From contig JACDGV010000019.1 in assembly GCA_013821425.1 (NCBI GenBank), positions 1 to 50,000 of the forward strand: a stretch of DNA of 50,000 bases. Direction: 5' to 3'. Below the pieces are notes generated by a model. The model made no database searches. It was not told the DNA's origin and worked only from the letters and a program-made list of their open reading frames with translations. This DNA is from Nitrosospira sp. (GTDB taxonomy: Bacteria > Pseudomonadota > Gammaproteobacteria > Burkholderiales > Nitrosomonadaceae). Below, piece after piece: positions 1 to 7,851 of the stretch (the stretch's first letter is position 1; every line of letters starts with the position of its first letter). A program made the position numbers and the translations under genes.

Positions 1-137
1 CATTGTTCGTATTCCCGATGCCAGCTTTTGAGAGCATTCTTTGTCGGGTAACCTAACTGACGAATGGTAGCTGCGATGCGTTCTCCGAGTTTTATGTAGA
101 GCTTAACCGCTCGGATGCGATCTTCGTATGAATACAT
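1..137 (-). CDS. IS3-family transposase OrfA, N-terminal part (runs off window)
   Basis: The reverse strand reads 45 codons starting MYSYEDRIRAVKLYIKLGER and leaves the window still open. The pattern (short basic helix, IRQLGYP turn, then a KSWHREYE segment) is that of the helix-turn-helix of IS3-family OrfA proteins, which bind the element's inverted repeats. A GGAGG Shine-Dalgarno lies a few bases before the ATG. The IS21 element begins only 43 bp upstream of the start, so at most a short stub of this element's left end survives. Whether the rest of the element is intact lies outside the window. Confidence 0.7.
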   Translation of the reverse strand, partial: MYSYEDRIRAVKLYIKLGERIAATIRQLGYPTKNALKSWHREYEQ

Positions 138-157
138 GGACTACCTCCAAGTAGTCC
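138..157 (-). promoter_or_regulatory. Hairpin that may cover the OrfA ribosome binding site
   Basis: GGACTAC (138-144) and GTAGTCC (151-157) form a perfect 7-bp inverted repeat with a 6-nt loop, ending one base before the OrfA start codon. The GGAGG Shine-Dalgarno sits across the loop and one stem arm. Folding of a read-through transcript would hinder OrfA translation, a protection known in several insertion sequences. The role is inferred. Confidence 0.45.
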
Positions 158-179
158 AAGTTTTCCGCCGCATCCCCTC

Positions 180-203
180 TGTGCCGGTTGAAAATTGACC
201 AGG
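180..203 (+). repeat. IS21 left terminal repeat
   Basis: This 24-bp sequence begins TGTGCCGG and ends GACCAGG. Inverted relatives occur at the other end of the element (2669-2692 with few mismatches, 2704-2727 more diverged). Such end repeats are the IstA binding sites of the family. Confidence 0.75.
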
Positions 204-223
204 CGTTATAGCGGTGTAGCGTA

Positions 224-1117
224 CTACACAGCTGTGGATAAGTCGACCAGACTGGGATGGCTTGTACCTCCTGTTGATGTTGTTGAGCATGCTGGCAATG
301 GATCAGAAATCAGCAGGCTCTCCTCCGAGGGTGAGGTGCGTTTCGCCTTCTCCCGATCCTTGATGCGATCCCTGGCGGTTGCGCTGCTTTGCTTGAAGCG
401 GAATGACTCGTTGCCGGTTTCGACGATATGGCAATGATGCGTCAGCCGATCCAATAGTGCGGTGGTCAGCTTGGCATCAATGAACACGCTACTCCATTCC
501 GAGAAAGTCAGATTGGTGGTAACGATGACGCTGGTACGCTCATAGAGCTTGGAGAGCAAGTGAAACAGCAACGCCCCGCCGGCCTGCGAGAATGGCAAAT
601 AGCCAAGCTCATCCAGAATCACCAGATCCATTTGCATCAGGCTGAGCGCCAGCTTGCCCTGTTTGCCAGCGGCCTTCTCTCGTTCCAGCGTATTGGCCAG
701 TTCCACCGTGGAGTAGAAGCGCACGCGCTTAGCCTGATACTGGATGCCGGCGATGCCGAGCGCGGTTGCCAGATGGCTCTTGCCGGTACCGGTGCCGCCA
801 ACCAGCACTACGTTCTGTGCGGCACCGGTAAACTCCATCGTGGCGAGCCGGCTAACCAGTTGCTCATCCACTTTGGATTGGCTGAAGTCGAAGCCTGCCA
901 GATTGCGGGGCACGGGGAACCTGGCAGCATTGATCTGATAACGGATCGAGCGGATTGCCCGATCAGTGGACTCGGCTTCCAGCAGATGCCGCAGGAGCCA
1001 GACGGAAGATTCCATCGAAGCGGCCGCCCCGGTCGCACCTTGACTTTGCAGTTCGGCATAACTGTCTGCCATACCCTGCAGCTTGAGTGCCTTGAGCTGG
1101 CTGATGATGTCAGACAT
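224..1117 (-). CDS. istB: IS21-family helper ATPase IstB
   Basis: IstB is the AAA+ helper ATPase that regulates the IS21 transposase and target choice. The 297-residue product has a Walker A motif [10 protein letters not shown] at about 107-116 and a Walker B motif [11 protein letters not shown] at about 165-175, followed by a VTTN sensor-type segment, all standard for IstB. Its ATG lies inside the end of istA (8-bp overlap), so translation is probably coupled. The last 40 or so residues are Ser/Thr-rich and longer than in many IstB proteins (about 250 residues). They may be a non-conserved tail running into the element's left end. No frameshift is seen, so the gene looks functional. Confidence 0.93.
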   Translation of the reverse strand: MSDIISQLKALKLQGMADSYAELQSQGATGAAASMESSVWLLRHLLEAESTDRAIRSIRYQINAARFPVPRNLAGFDFSQSKVDEQLVSRLATMEFTGAAQNVVLVGGTGTGKSHLATALGIAGIQYQAKRVRFYSTVELANTLEREKAAGKQGKLALSLMQMDLVILDELGYLPFSQAGGALLFHLLSKLYERTSVIVTTNLTFSEWSSVFIDAKLTTALLDRLTHHCHIVETGNESFRFKQSSATARDRIKDREKAKRTSPSEESLLISDPLPACSTTSTGGTSHPSLVDLSTAV

Positions 1118-2615
1118 GGGACACCTCCTGAAGATGAAGACTGTCGTAGCGCGAGGTATTCGCCAGCGGCTCCTCGGTGAGTTTCAGGCTGGTTTCCACC
1201 TGTGCTGGAATCTGTGACTGATTAAGGCGTGCCAGCACATTCAGCACATGCTCGACGCTAGTCACACCCGATTCCAGTACCCGTTCGACCGCAACTAAAA
1301 CAGCCTCCAGGCCATGTGATGGAACAGCGGCAAGTACCTTGGCCATGATTCGGTCGCCCTGCTGCCGTTCTCGTCGTCGTAATGCCGTTTGCAGTTGTGC
1401 AAAGGGGGTTGGCATATCGGCAAACGGTGCGCCGTTGCGCAAGGCCCCTGGTTTTCGCTCGATGAGCGGAATGTAGTGTTGCCAGTCATAGCTGACCTGG
1501 TCACGATCCAGCAGACGCGTATGGCAAGCAACGATCGCATTCTCGGAAGACACCTCGATCCGATCAGGATAGAGATGGACCGCCACTTTATGGTTGGCCA
1601 GATGGCAGGGAACGGAATAGCGGTTACGCTGCACCGTCACCAGACACGTACTGGAAACACGCGCCAGCACTTCAACATAGCCATCGAATGGGGTTGGCAT
1701 CGGCATCAAATACATCTGCTCCTGTTCGAGCGCATCGGCGACGGTAATGCCCGCATAGTCTGGATGCTGCACTTGCGACCACAAGGCACGGCAGCGCGCC
1801 TCTAGCCAGACGTTGAGTTCCTCGAATGAACTGAACTGTTGCTGTTTGGCTTCGATCCAGATGCGGCGGCGGGCATCCTGAACGTTCTTCTCGACGATCC
1901 CTTTCTCCCAGCCAGAGGCAACGTTACAGAAGTCCGGGTCGAACAGGTAGTGCGCCGTCATGGCGAAGAAGCGCGTATTGACAACGCGACCGTTGCCTTT
2001 GGAGACCTTGTCCACAGCGGTCTTCATGTTGTCGTAGATGCCGCGCTTGGTAACGCCGTCAAAAGCTGTAAAAGCCCGGGTGTGCGCGTCGAACAGCATC
2101 TCGTGGCTTTGCGTGGGATAGCCGGATAGCAGGAATGCGCGGCTGGCACATAGTTTGGTGTGGGCTGCCAGAATCTTGCGATGGATGCCGCCAATCACCA
2201 GCCACTCCTCGCTCCAGTCAAACTGAAAGGCTTCGCCCAATTCGAACTTGAGCGGCACAAAAGCAGATTTGGCCCCGACCATGGCAGCGTGGTTGCGCCA
2301 GTTGCGGATGAAATCAGTGACGATGGTATAGCCGCCGGTGAAGCCTTCCTTCTGTATCGCCTCGAACAGCCTCAACGCAGTACGCCGGTCTCGCTTGGGA
2401 CGGTGTGCATCGGCTTCCAGAGCCAATAGCAGCTTGGGTTCAAACGGCGTCAGCTTGCCGATGGTCTTGGCCCTTTGATACTTGGGTTCGGATCCGCTGG
2501 GCTCTTGCAGCCATTTCTTGATGGTGTTGCGCGACAGACTCGTCCGCCGCTGAATGTCACTGATAGTCAGATGTTCACGATAAAACATCCGTCGAATCTT
2601 TGAATATATGACCAT
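1110..2615 (-). CDS. istA: IS21-family transposase IstA
   Basis: IstA is the DDE transposase of the element. From the chosen ATG ([16 protein letters not shown]) the product is 501 residues. It has an N-terminal helix-turn-helix around residues 15-37 ([19 protein letters not shown]) and a DDE core with Asp in FQFDWSEEW (about 133), Asp in IYDNMKTAV (about 195) and a Glu in [10 protein letters not shown] (about 237 or 242). An upstream ATG at 2693 would add 26 residues lying in the terminal repeat. The start at 2615 is preferred because it has a GGGGTG ribosome site and matches the usual IstA N-terminus. It overlaps istB by 8 bp. Confidence 0.93.
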   Translation of the reverse strand: MVIYSKIRRMFYREHLTISDIQRRTSLSRNTIKKWLQEPSGSEPKYQRAKTIGKLTPFEPKLLLALEADAHRPKRDRRTALRLFEAIQKEGFTGGYTIVTDFIRNWRNHAAMVGAKSAFVPLKFELGEAFQFDWSEEWLVIGGIHRKILAAHTKLCASRAFLLSGYPTQSHEMLFDAHTRAFTAFDGVTKRGIYDNMKTAVDKVSKGNGRVVNTRFFAMTAHYLFDPDFCNVASGWEKGIVEKNVQDARRRIWIEAKQQQFSSFEELNVWLEARCRALWSQVQHPDYAGITVADALEQEQMYLMPMPTPFDGYVEVLARVSSTCLVTVQRNRYSVPCHLANHKVAVHLYPDRIEVSSENAIVACHTRLLDRDQVSYDWQHYIPLIERKPGALRNGAPFADMPTPFAQLQTALRRRERQQGDRIMAKVLAAVPSHGLEAVLVAVERVLESGVTSVEHVLNVLARLNQSQIPAQVETSLKLTEEPLANTSRYDSLHLQEVSHV

Positions 2616-2668
2616 GGTAATCACCCCGGTTTGCTCCTGCTTAGAAATTAAGCAGAGTACGTGGATTA

Positions 2669-2727
2669 CCTGGTCAAAATTCAACCGGTACAAATGGCTT
2701 TATCTGGTCAGTTTTAGACCGGCGTCA
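2669..2727 (-). repeat. IS21 right end with two transposase-binding repeats
   Basis: On the reverse strand two copies of a CCGGTnnAAnntTGACCAG-like motif occur at 2704-2727 (outer) and 2669-2692 (inner). Both match the left end at 180-203. Multiple internal copies of the terminal repeat are typical of IS21-family ends. Confidence 0.7.
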
Positions 2728-3336
2728 ACACGTATAGAGCTTGGTCGCAGCCCACTTGGAGTAGGTATCAACGAATGTCTGCTGATAGATGCGGCCAACA
2801 CCCTTGATCGTTCCCACGTAAAAGGTATCCTGACTGCCAAGATAACCCGGATGAGCCGTTTCAATCTCGCCGTGGGCTAAGTCATTGTCCTGTTTCTTCT
2901 CCAGGGCGCATACTTGTGCTTCGGTCAGGACTTCGCCCGTTTCGGCGACATGACGCTCCAGGGCTGACAAACGCTTCTTGAAAGACTCTAAGTCACGCCT
3001 CAGCCAGACTGAGCGAATACCGGAAGGAGAAATGAAGATGCCGCGTTTACGTAGCTCATTAGAGACACGTACTTGACCAAAGGCAGGCTGCTCAATAGCA
3101 AATGCAGCGACTGCTGCCTCCGTCGCTTCTTCAACACGGTTCTTGTGATTAGGTTTCCTGCGGTTGGCATCAATCAGGGCATCTATACCGCCCCTTTCTA
3201 CCGCCGATTGGTAGCGATAAAAGGTATCGCGGGAAAAGCCCATCACCTTGCATGCGCGCGCTACATTGCCAAGCTCGACTGCCAGATTCAGCAAACCTAC
3301 CTTGTGTTTGATAACATTTTGTTGAACACTACTCAT
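2725..3336 (-). pseudogene. IS481-family transposase, C-terminus removed by the IS21 end
   Basis: The 203-residue reading frame has the family's N-terminal helix-turn-helix (VARACKVMGFSRDTFYRYQ, about 27-45) and the start of the DDE core with the Asp of FVDTYSKWAATKLY near the end. Complete proteins of this family run to about 340 residues. Here the frame stops right after KLYT, exactly where the IS21 right end begins, so the catalytic core lacks its later Asp and Glu. The last Cys and the stop codon come from IS21 sequence. The product cannot be an active transposase. Confidence 0.8.
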
Positions 3337-3452
3337 GGGGTTACTCCTTTTGCGCTTACGCGCTCAATTTGATAAAGATTCGCACCTCTATCAAACCGGG
3401 TAACCCCGCCTTTGGCAAGGCCTGAGTGTCAGATTAAATCGAAACTACTACA
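2728..3452 (-). mobile_element. Truncated IS481-family element
   Basis: This covers the truncated transposase plus the upstream end of the element. On the reverse strand the outer end reads TGTAGTAGTTTCGATTTAAT at 3433-3452, starting with TG as expected of this family's terminal repeats. The distal half, including its partner repeat, is absent because the IS21 element begins at 2727. The outer limit is inferred from the end motif alone. Confidence 0.6.
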
Positions 3453-3867
3453 TATAATTGTCCTTTACCAGGCCCTGCGTTGTTCGGAGGTTAATCGCTG
3501 CGCTTTCGGTCAGCCCAAATCCTCCTAATTCGGCGTCTGCAGCGTTCTTCGCTTCGGCTTGAGCCCCTCTTTGCCTTACCGCCGTCCTGATCGTCGATTG
3601 TAGAGCGTTTTAGGAGGTCTTTTTTTGTATGGGTTCCAAGCTCTAATTCGGTCGTTTCCGGCGCTTTCGGGAGCGTTACCGGCGCGTTCTGCTGAATTTT
3701 GTTCAGTCGTTCGCGCTCGAAGCAACTTCACCAGCGTTTCCGTTGCGCCCTTTCGCGCTGAAAGGGATATCGTCTTCAGCCTCTTCTTCCATGCTTCTAC
3801 CTGCCGCGTCAATCTCTCTTCCCTCTCGCTTGAGTCGCCCTTCAAGTTCTTCAACCAATGACCACAT
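3449..3867 (-). pseudogene. Decayed gene(s) next to the terminase small subunit
   Basis: No single frame is open across this stretch, yet pieces read like protein in successive frames. The first is MWSLVEELEGRLKREGREI (from 3867, overlapping the end of the terminase gene) ending SSAND at 3703. A second frame then reads ERERLNKIQQNAPVTLPKAP and further to KKDLLKRSTIDDQDGG. A third reads AEAKNAADAELGGFGLTESA and LRTTQGLVKDNY, running into the IS481 end at 3452. A 92-residue alternative frame (3576-3854, TTG start) is also open and could instead be the real gene. I recognise no family. The best guess is a gene once cotranscribed with the terminase subunit and broken by small indels. Confidence 0.3.
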
Positions 3868-4306
3868 TAAGAACCGGCACAGCACCGCCGCCCGGTCCAG
3901 AGATTTCCTGCTTATCGGCAAACATTTTCAGGTGCTTGCCCAGCAACTCATATCCCTTCAGCACGGCCATGGCTTCGAATGTGTACGCTGGCGCAAGCCC
4001 GCCGTTCGGGGTCTTGACCATGACATGCTCCCCCTTTCGGTCGAGTACAGGCACGGCTTGGCGGCAACGATCAATTGTCTCCATGATTCCGCGTATCACA
4101 AACTCGGCGTCCGCCCCAGCCTTCTCAGCACGCTTGTTCATCGCCTTTTCAATGGCTGACGAAACCTTAGCATTACTTAGCAGTCGTGAGGAACAAGCCT
4201 CCGATGTTGCGCCCTTGCCTCTATATCCCGCACGCTTGTAAGCCGCCGTAGCATTCAAATCTAGCAAATATTCATCAACGAATCGCTGCTGTTTCATAGT
4301 AAGCAT
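3851..4306 (-). CDS. Phage terminase small subunit (TerS)
   Basis: TerS recognises the packaging site on phage or satellite DNA and delivers it to the large terminase subunit. The 151-residue product starts MLTMKQQRFVDEYLLDLNAT, followed by AAYKRAGYRGKGATSEACSS. This is the N-terminal helix-turn-helix signature of the Terminase_2 family. The middle is charged and helical, the usual oligomerisation part. The ATG at 4306 has a GGGAGA ribosome site 6-7 bases upstream. A longer frame from 4378 is less likely because it adds unconserved sequence. No large subunit lies next to it, unlike in a complete phage but as in TerS-carrying satellites. Confidence 0.8.
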   Translation of the reverse strand: MLTMKQQRFVDEYLLDLNATAAYKRAGYRGKGATSEACSSRLLSNAKVSSAIEKAMNKRAEKAGADAEFVIRGIMETIDRCRQAVPVLDRKGEHVMVKTPNGGLAPAYTFEAMAVLKGYELLGKHLKMFADKQEISGPGGGAVPVLNVVIG

Positions 4307-4425
4307 TATTATCTCCCTATCAATTCCTTCCAGCGTTTGACTGGATCGGGCTTGTTCATCGTCAAGTTTCAGTAGCAAGTTGTATCTACCTCACCATGCT
4401 TTACTCCAATCCATTCTTTATATGG

Positions 4426-4812
4426 CTAATGAATATAGTCGGTCCCAGCTTTATCAATCAATACCAATAGCTGCCAGGGATCAAGGTTCGCCTTTGGTAC
4501 AGCCATTTCGCATGTGCCAAGGTTACGTATTGCTATAATTAAAATAATATTATTCACATCGCTTTTGGAGTCTGCATAAACCGCGCGTTTCAAAGTTGAA
4601 TCAGCTTCCAGTATTCTTAATACATTCTCCCGCCGGGCTTCCTGTTGCTGCTCAAGTTGCAGCGCTGCAAGGATTTCAGGTTTGCATTGCTTGAGTTGTT
4701 GCAACAAATTAGGCTGAGAATCAACGGCTGGTGAAATATCAAGATAACCGCCGTCAGCCCTAATCGAATATCCAGCATTACGCAGCTCAAAAATAATATC
4801 GGGTGCGCCCAT
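4426..4812 (-). CDS. TubC_N-domain-like small protein of the island
   Basis: A 128-residue protein. Its first 50 residues (DIIFELRNAGYSIRADGGYL... then LKQCKPEILAAL) match the pattern of the TubC N-terminal docking domain: a helix, a short two-strand Gly-Gly turn and a KxxILxAL helix. In mobile islands this fold is often found in small proteins beside replication ATPases, where its partner is unknown. The remainder has an LRRAV-like and an isoleucine-rich segment with no recognised motif. The start lies 2 bp after the stop of the DUF3631 gene, so the two are surely cotranscribed. A function beyond protein-protein docking cannot be assigned. Confidence 0.55.
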   Translation of the reverse strand: MGAPDIIFELRNAGYSIRADGGYLDISPAVDSQPNLLQQLKQCKPEILAALQLEQQQEARRENVLRILEADSTLKRAVYADSKSDVNNIILIIAIRNLGTCEMAVPKANLDPWQLLVLIDKAGTDYIH

Positions 4813-4814
4813 AA

Positions 4815-6362
4815 TTAAATCCTTGAATGTGATGATTCAGGGATGGGTGTAGACAGTAATGCGCCAGTACCCCCCGTTTTATCTGTAACAACGTAACAAT
4901 CTAGTGTTGATGCGGGTTTCGGTGCTACCTTTATGTTACTTGTTACTTTTTCATCCGTAACAATATTGCCAATGTTACTTTTCCATCCGTCACAGGTAAC
5001 GCTATCCGTAACATCAAAAGACGCGTCGTTACTGGGTTTCAGCGAAGTGTTACTTTGTGACGGCAAATTTATGGGATCGGCGAGATAGCGTGCAAATGCA
5101 TCTTCGAACTGTGATGCCTCAAACCCTTTTGCTGTCTCATACTTCAGCCGGATTGTTTTGGACTTGATGCCATATCCCGCTAGCCGAGTGGCAATCTGCC
5201 GAAATGATATTGACTTTCCCTTGTTCCATGTCGCCCAGGGTTTCTCATCATCCACCACTAATGCGGCAATCAACTCTGCCGTACTGATCTTGGCAATGCG
5301 CTTGCTCTCGAAAATATCTTGAATATCCACCAGCAGTTCGTTGCCCGTACTAACCGACTTCTCGCCCGAACCAGATAGCTTCAATGCTGCCACCGTTGCA
5401 CGCTCCACCCATTCGGGACCAGCACATCCGGCAATCGCAAATAGTGGATGCCAATTGTCCTGCGCGCGGTCGCCCAGCGCGTCCGGTAGGATAGGTCGCG
5501 CCAGTTGCACTTGTTGCGAATAATCCTGAGCAAAGCGGGCCAGTTTGGATGCGATGCCATCAAATAGACCGTCCTCCGCCTCCCGCATCTTAACGACTAG
5601 CTCATGCGATAGCTTGCGTCGTAATTCAATCATAATTGCTCTGCTTAAGGTCGAATCTGGTAAGTGCTTTTCAAGTGCAATCCCTGCCAGTGCTTTTGCA
5701 CTCCATACGCTAAACTGCTTTGGTGTGTGATCATCACCCACGACGCGCAGCACAAAGGCATGGCCTCGGGTATACCCGGCATTGATAAGTCCCTTCAGTT
5801 CTTCGTTTTCCTTGATGAAGGTATCGCATTCATCGATAAGCAAGGTCGGCCGCCATATTTCGATAGACCGGAATAGGGCGGCAGTTGTCGCATTCGCTGT
5901 TGGTAAAGACCGGGATGATATGCGCCCCATCAAGTCCAGCAGTTGCGACTTGCCGCAAGCCTTTTCCGGTGCGTTGATGATTAACAGGGGCGCCACCTGT
6001 ACCACATCAATAAACCAGGTGAAAGCCGCCCATAGCGCCGCTGCGTCTGCCTGCTCCGCATCTAGTACAATGAAGCGCCGAATGGTATCCGATACTTCAC
6101 TCAGCAATTGCGCCGGGTCTATTGGTTCCGGGTACGACTCGACTTCAGGGAAGGGCAAGCGGTCTGCATCGCTTTCCTCGTTCCGTGCAGACTTCACCAG
6201 TGCATCTAATGCCGACGGCCTGCACCCCATGCGTTTTGCCTGTTCCAGGCGGATGCGCTCGTATTCAAGCGGTTTCATGGATGCCAGCCAGGCTGTCAAC
6301 TCATCATCGGTTTTTTGTATTGAAGAATCGCACGCCGGTGCATGGCCTGCGTTATTGTCCAT
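4815..6362 (-). CDS. DUF3631-type ATPase, likely replication protein of the island
   Basis: The 515-residue product contains a P-loop ATPase region of the DUF3631 type. A Walker A-like motif APEKACGKSQ lies at about 131-140, a Walker B motif LLIDECD at about 174-180, and the block GHAFVLRV...FSVWSAKALAGI after it. Such proteins occur in phages and islands, usually near primase/helicase or regulator genes, and a replicative helicase-like role is likely but unproved. The N-terminal 80 residues are acidic and helical. The C-terminal 60-70 residues are Ser/Thr/Asn-rich and low in complexity. The ATG at 6362 lies inside the end of the AlpA-type gene (11-bp overlap). An upstream start at 6401 is possible but would lie deeper in that gene. 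Confidence 0.8.
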   Translation of the reverse strand: MDNNAGHAPACDSSIQKTDDELTAWLASMKPLEYERIRLEQAKRMGCRPSALDALVKSARNEESDADRLPFPEVESYPEPIDPAQLLSEVSDTIRRFIVLDAEQADAAALWAAFTWFIDVVQVAPLLIINAPEKACGKSQLLDLMGRISSRSLPTANATTAALFRSIEIWRPTLLIDECDTFIKENEELKGLINAGYTRGHAFVLRVVGDDHTPKQFSVWSAKALAGIALEKHLPDSTLSRAIMIELRRKLSHELVVKMREAEDGLFDGIASKLARFAQDYSQQVQLARPILPDALGDRAQDNWHPLFAIAGCAGPEWVERATVAALKLSGSGEKSVSTGNELLVDIQDIFESKRIAKISTAELIAALVVDDEKPWATWNKGKSISFRQIATRLAGYGIKSKTIRLKYETAKGFEASQFEDAFARYLADPINLPSQSNTSLKPSNDASFDVTDSVTCDGWKSNIGNIVTDEKVTSNIKVAPKPASTLDCYVVTDKTGGTGALLSTPIPESSHSRI

Positions 6363-6609
6363 AACCGTTCCCTTGTTTTTCGTAAGCAGCCAATGCGGCA
6401 CGCAATTCTAGAACGCTCCAGCACGCCGTACGAGGTGAAAGCTTCCGGGGCTTCGGTATACGGCCAGCCTTTACGCCACGCCACACGCTTGATGATGAGC
6501 AGGCATAGAGCGCCTGAACTACAGGTTGCCTGACGTTAGCAGAATCGGGAAGTAAATCGAAATTACGGAGTGCTTCGGATATAAAGCTAGATTTGGTAAG
6601 TGATGGCAC
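6352..6609 (-). CDS. AlpA-family regulator, GTG start
   Basis: An 85-residue protein with a winged-helix/Xis-like pattern: VRQPVVQALYACSSSSVWRGVKAGRIPKPRKLSPRTACWSVLELRAAL. The SSSSVWRxVKAGxIPxPxKLxxRxxxW core is the AlpA signature. AlpA proteins switch on integrase or excision genes in P4-like elements and are the lead gene of the induced operon in Gram-negative phage-inducible islands. The start is GTG at 6609, six bases after AAGGAG. The ribosome site lies inside a perfect hairpin (6617-6636). It overlaps the DUF3631 gene by 11 bp. Confidence 0.8.
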   Translation of the reverse strand: MPSLTKSSFISEALRNFDLLPDSANVRQPVVQALYACSSSSVWRGVKAGRIPKPRKLSPRTACWSVLELRAALAAYEKQGNGYGQ

Positions 6610-6616
6610 GGGTGGC

Positions 6617-6636
6617 TCCTTCTTGGTTGAGAAGGA
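6617..6636 (-). promoter_or_regulatory. Hairpin sequestering the AlpA ribosome binding site
   Basis: TCCTTCT (6617-6623) and AGAAGGA (6630-6636) are a perfect 7-bp inverted repeat with a 6-base loop. On the mRNA strand the second arm contains the AAGGA of the ribosome site for the GTG start at 6609. Folding would lower AlpA translation. Visible in the sequence; the regulatory effect is inferred. Confidence 0.45.
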
Positions 6637-6653
6637 AGCACTTTATCGCCCTC

Positions 6654-6688
6654 AAAACACAAAGTAAGCCCACCCTTAAATGTGTTTT
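6654..6688. promoter_or_regulatory. 8-bp inverted repeat in the AlpA upstream region
   Basis: AAAACACA (6654-6661) and TGTGTTTT (6681-6688) form a perfect inverted repeat with a 19-bp centre, between the stop of the 217-residue gene and the AlpA gene. It could be an operator for a dimeric repressor acting on the alpA transcription unit. A weak terminator with a large loop for the upstream gene is the alternative. Confidence 0.35.
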
Positions 6689-6703
6689 ACATTTTGAACC
6701 GAT

Positions 6704-7357
6704 TCATTCGGGCGGCCCCTTTCTGTATTCCCAATCCAGCGATTGGAATCGTGATTTTGCCCTGTAATCATGTCCCTTCTTCCCGCCGTGGTCCAACCAA
6801 GCCTTTTCCGCCTGCGATGCTGAAACTTTTCCCTCCCTGGCAACGCGGTCAAGCGCCCTTTCAATACTCAATTCGTCGCCTCGCTTCAATTGCTCGTCAA
6901 TTTCCCGGTCCATGGCAATCGCGAGGAAAATCGAGGTGTCCCTTTCCCTTGGCCTGCCCCCCTCGTTTTCAATACATAAAGCCCTGTGGAGGTCAATGCC
7001 ATCATATAGATAGTCCTGCAAGGCTTTATGCAGAAATCGCAGAGCTTCAAAATCTCCGGCATCTATCGGTTTTTTCTTCGTAATCAAATATAAAGCCGCA
7101 GTTGCAGCCTGAAGAGTAGCTTTTCCTGCCAACACATCTCCCGCCCTGGCCTCTTTAATCTTATCCCCGATTACTTTCCCCCTATGCTTGTTCGGCACAA
7201 GATCGATTTGTCCGGTTAAAGGCGGTTCTTCCGGTTCCTTGTTGTTTGTTAGTTTCCTCATGCGAAGCCAATGCCGACGCCATTCCCGGTCTGTTAATAG
7301 ACGTTCCCATATAGATAATTCAAGCGATTGACGCGACGAAAGCGGTTTGTATTTCAT
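6704..7357 (-). CDS. Hypothetical island protein, 217 residues
   Basis: Not recognised. The protein is highly charged and mostly helical. Its N-terminal part has SIWERLLTDREWRRHWLRMR, the middle KIKEARAGDVLAGKATLQAA, and the end a basic stretch KKGHDYRAKSRFQSLDWEYRK. No signal peptide, membrane segment or cysteine motif is seen. The segment from about residue 155 (DREIDEQLKRGDELSIERALDRVAREGKVSASQAEKAW) looks like a helical DNA-binding or dimerisation region, but no motif is convincing. The gene lies between a hairpin terminator (7404-7431) and the AlpA gene, so it may have its own promoter. The ATG at 7357 has only a weak ribosome site. Confidence 0.6.
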   Translation of the reverse strand: MKYKPLSSRQSLELSIWERLLTDREWRRHWLRMRKLTNNKEPEEPPLTGQIDLVPNKHRGKVIGDKIKEARAGDVLAGKATLQAATAALYLITKKKPIDAGDFEALRFLHKALQDYLYDGIDLHRALCIENEGGRPRERDTSIFLAIAMDREIDEQLKRGDELSIERALDRVAREGKVSASQAEKAWLDHGGKKGHDYRAKSRFQSLDWEYRKGPPE

Positions 7358-7403
7358 CTCATATAGATGATTTATTACCTTTCAGTGAAAGCGCAGGCAC
7401 ATC

Positions 7404-7431
7404 AAGGAAAGCCCCCCAAAAAAAGGGGGGC
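7404..7431 (-). terminator. Rho-independent terminator-like hairpin after the integrase unit
   Basis: GCCCCCC (7411-7417) and GGGGGGC (7425-7431) form a perfect 7-bp G+C stem around seven A residues. On the reverse strand the stem is followed by TTTCCTT, a modest U-tract. It lies downstream of the integrase and the 66-residue ORF, so it probably separates that unit from the next. Confidence 0.55.
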
Positions 7432-7525
7432 GGTCAAGATCAAGCCTTCTCAACCATATCCTGGTAAAGGTCGCCATCAGTACCGGGAAAAGCTAAAACA
7501 TCCGCAAGTACCGCCGCGAACCCGG

Positions 7526-7726
7526 CTAATGCGGCTTCGTTTGAGCTTGTATCGACTTGAGGTAGTCGAGCAAAATGTTGCTCTGCGGCTTCCCGTCCCG
7601 GTATTGTGCCTCCATCGAAAACATGTCCATGTCGGTTTCTTCGATACTTTGAATCTTTTGCATCATTGAAGCTGCAAGGGCTTGATTGTCTACTTTAGTG
7701 GATAGGGTGGGTTGTTGATGTTGCAT
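7526..7726 (-). CDS. Small hypothetical island protein, possibly frameshifted
   Basis: A 66-residue frame starting MQHQQPTLSTKVDNQALAAS behind a strong AAGGAGG ribosome site. No known family. It is Gln/Ser/Met-rich without a membrane segment. After its end a different frame is open and protein-like: NEAALAGFAAVLADVLAFPG, then DLYQDMVEKA, stopping at 7440. One base change in length near 7545 would join the two into a protein of about 100 residues. So either this gene is frameshifted or two small genes overlap. It lies between the integrase and the terminator. Confidence 0.5.
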   Translation of the reverse strand: MQHQQPTLSTKVDNQALAASMMQKIQSIEETDMDMFSMEAQYRDGKPQSNILLDYLKSIQAQTKPH

Positions 7727-7851
7727 ATTGCCTCCTTCTTGTTTAGATTCGGATGAATAGGTTTACTTTAGATTGATTATCTTGACGCCGCATTGCGGTC
7801 AAGGGTGTTTGGTTCGTTGCATCTTTCACTTCTCTCATTCGCCTCAAGCCG

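Larger units (their letters stand above)
180..2727 (-). mobile_element. IS21-family insertion sequence, apparently intact
   Basis: The element carries adjoining istA and istB on the reverse strand and has related terminal sequences. The left end at 180-203 starts TGTGCCGGTTG. The right end has two copies of the related repeat, at 2669-2692 and 2704-2727, with a TG...CA outer limit. About 2.55 kb is a normal size for the family. The left flank (CCCTC) and right flank (ACACG) do not match, so no target duplication is visible. The left flank is an IS3-type element and the right flank a truncated IS481-type element, which points to rearrangement after insertion. Right limit uncertain by about 3 bp. 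Confidence 0.85.
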
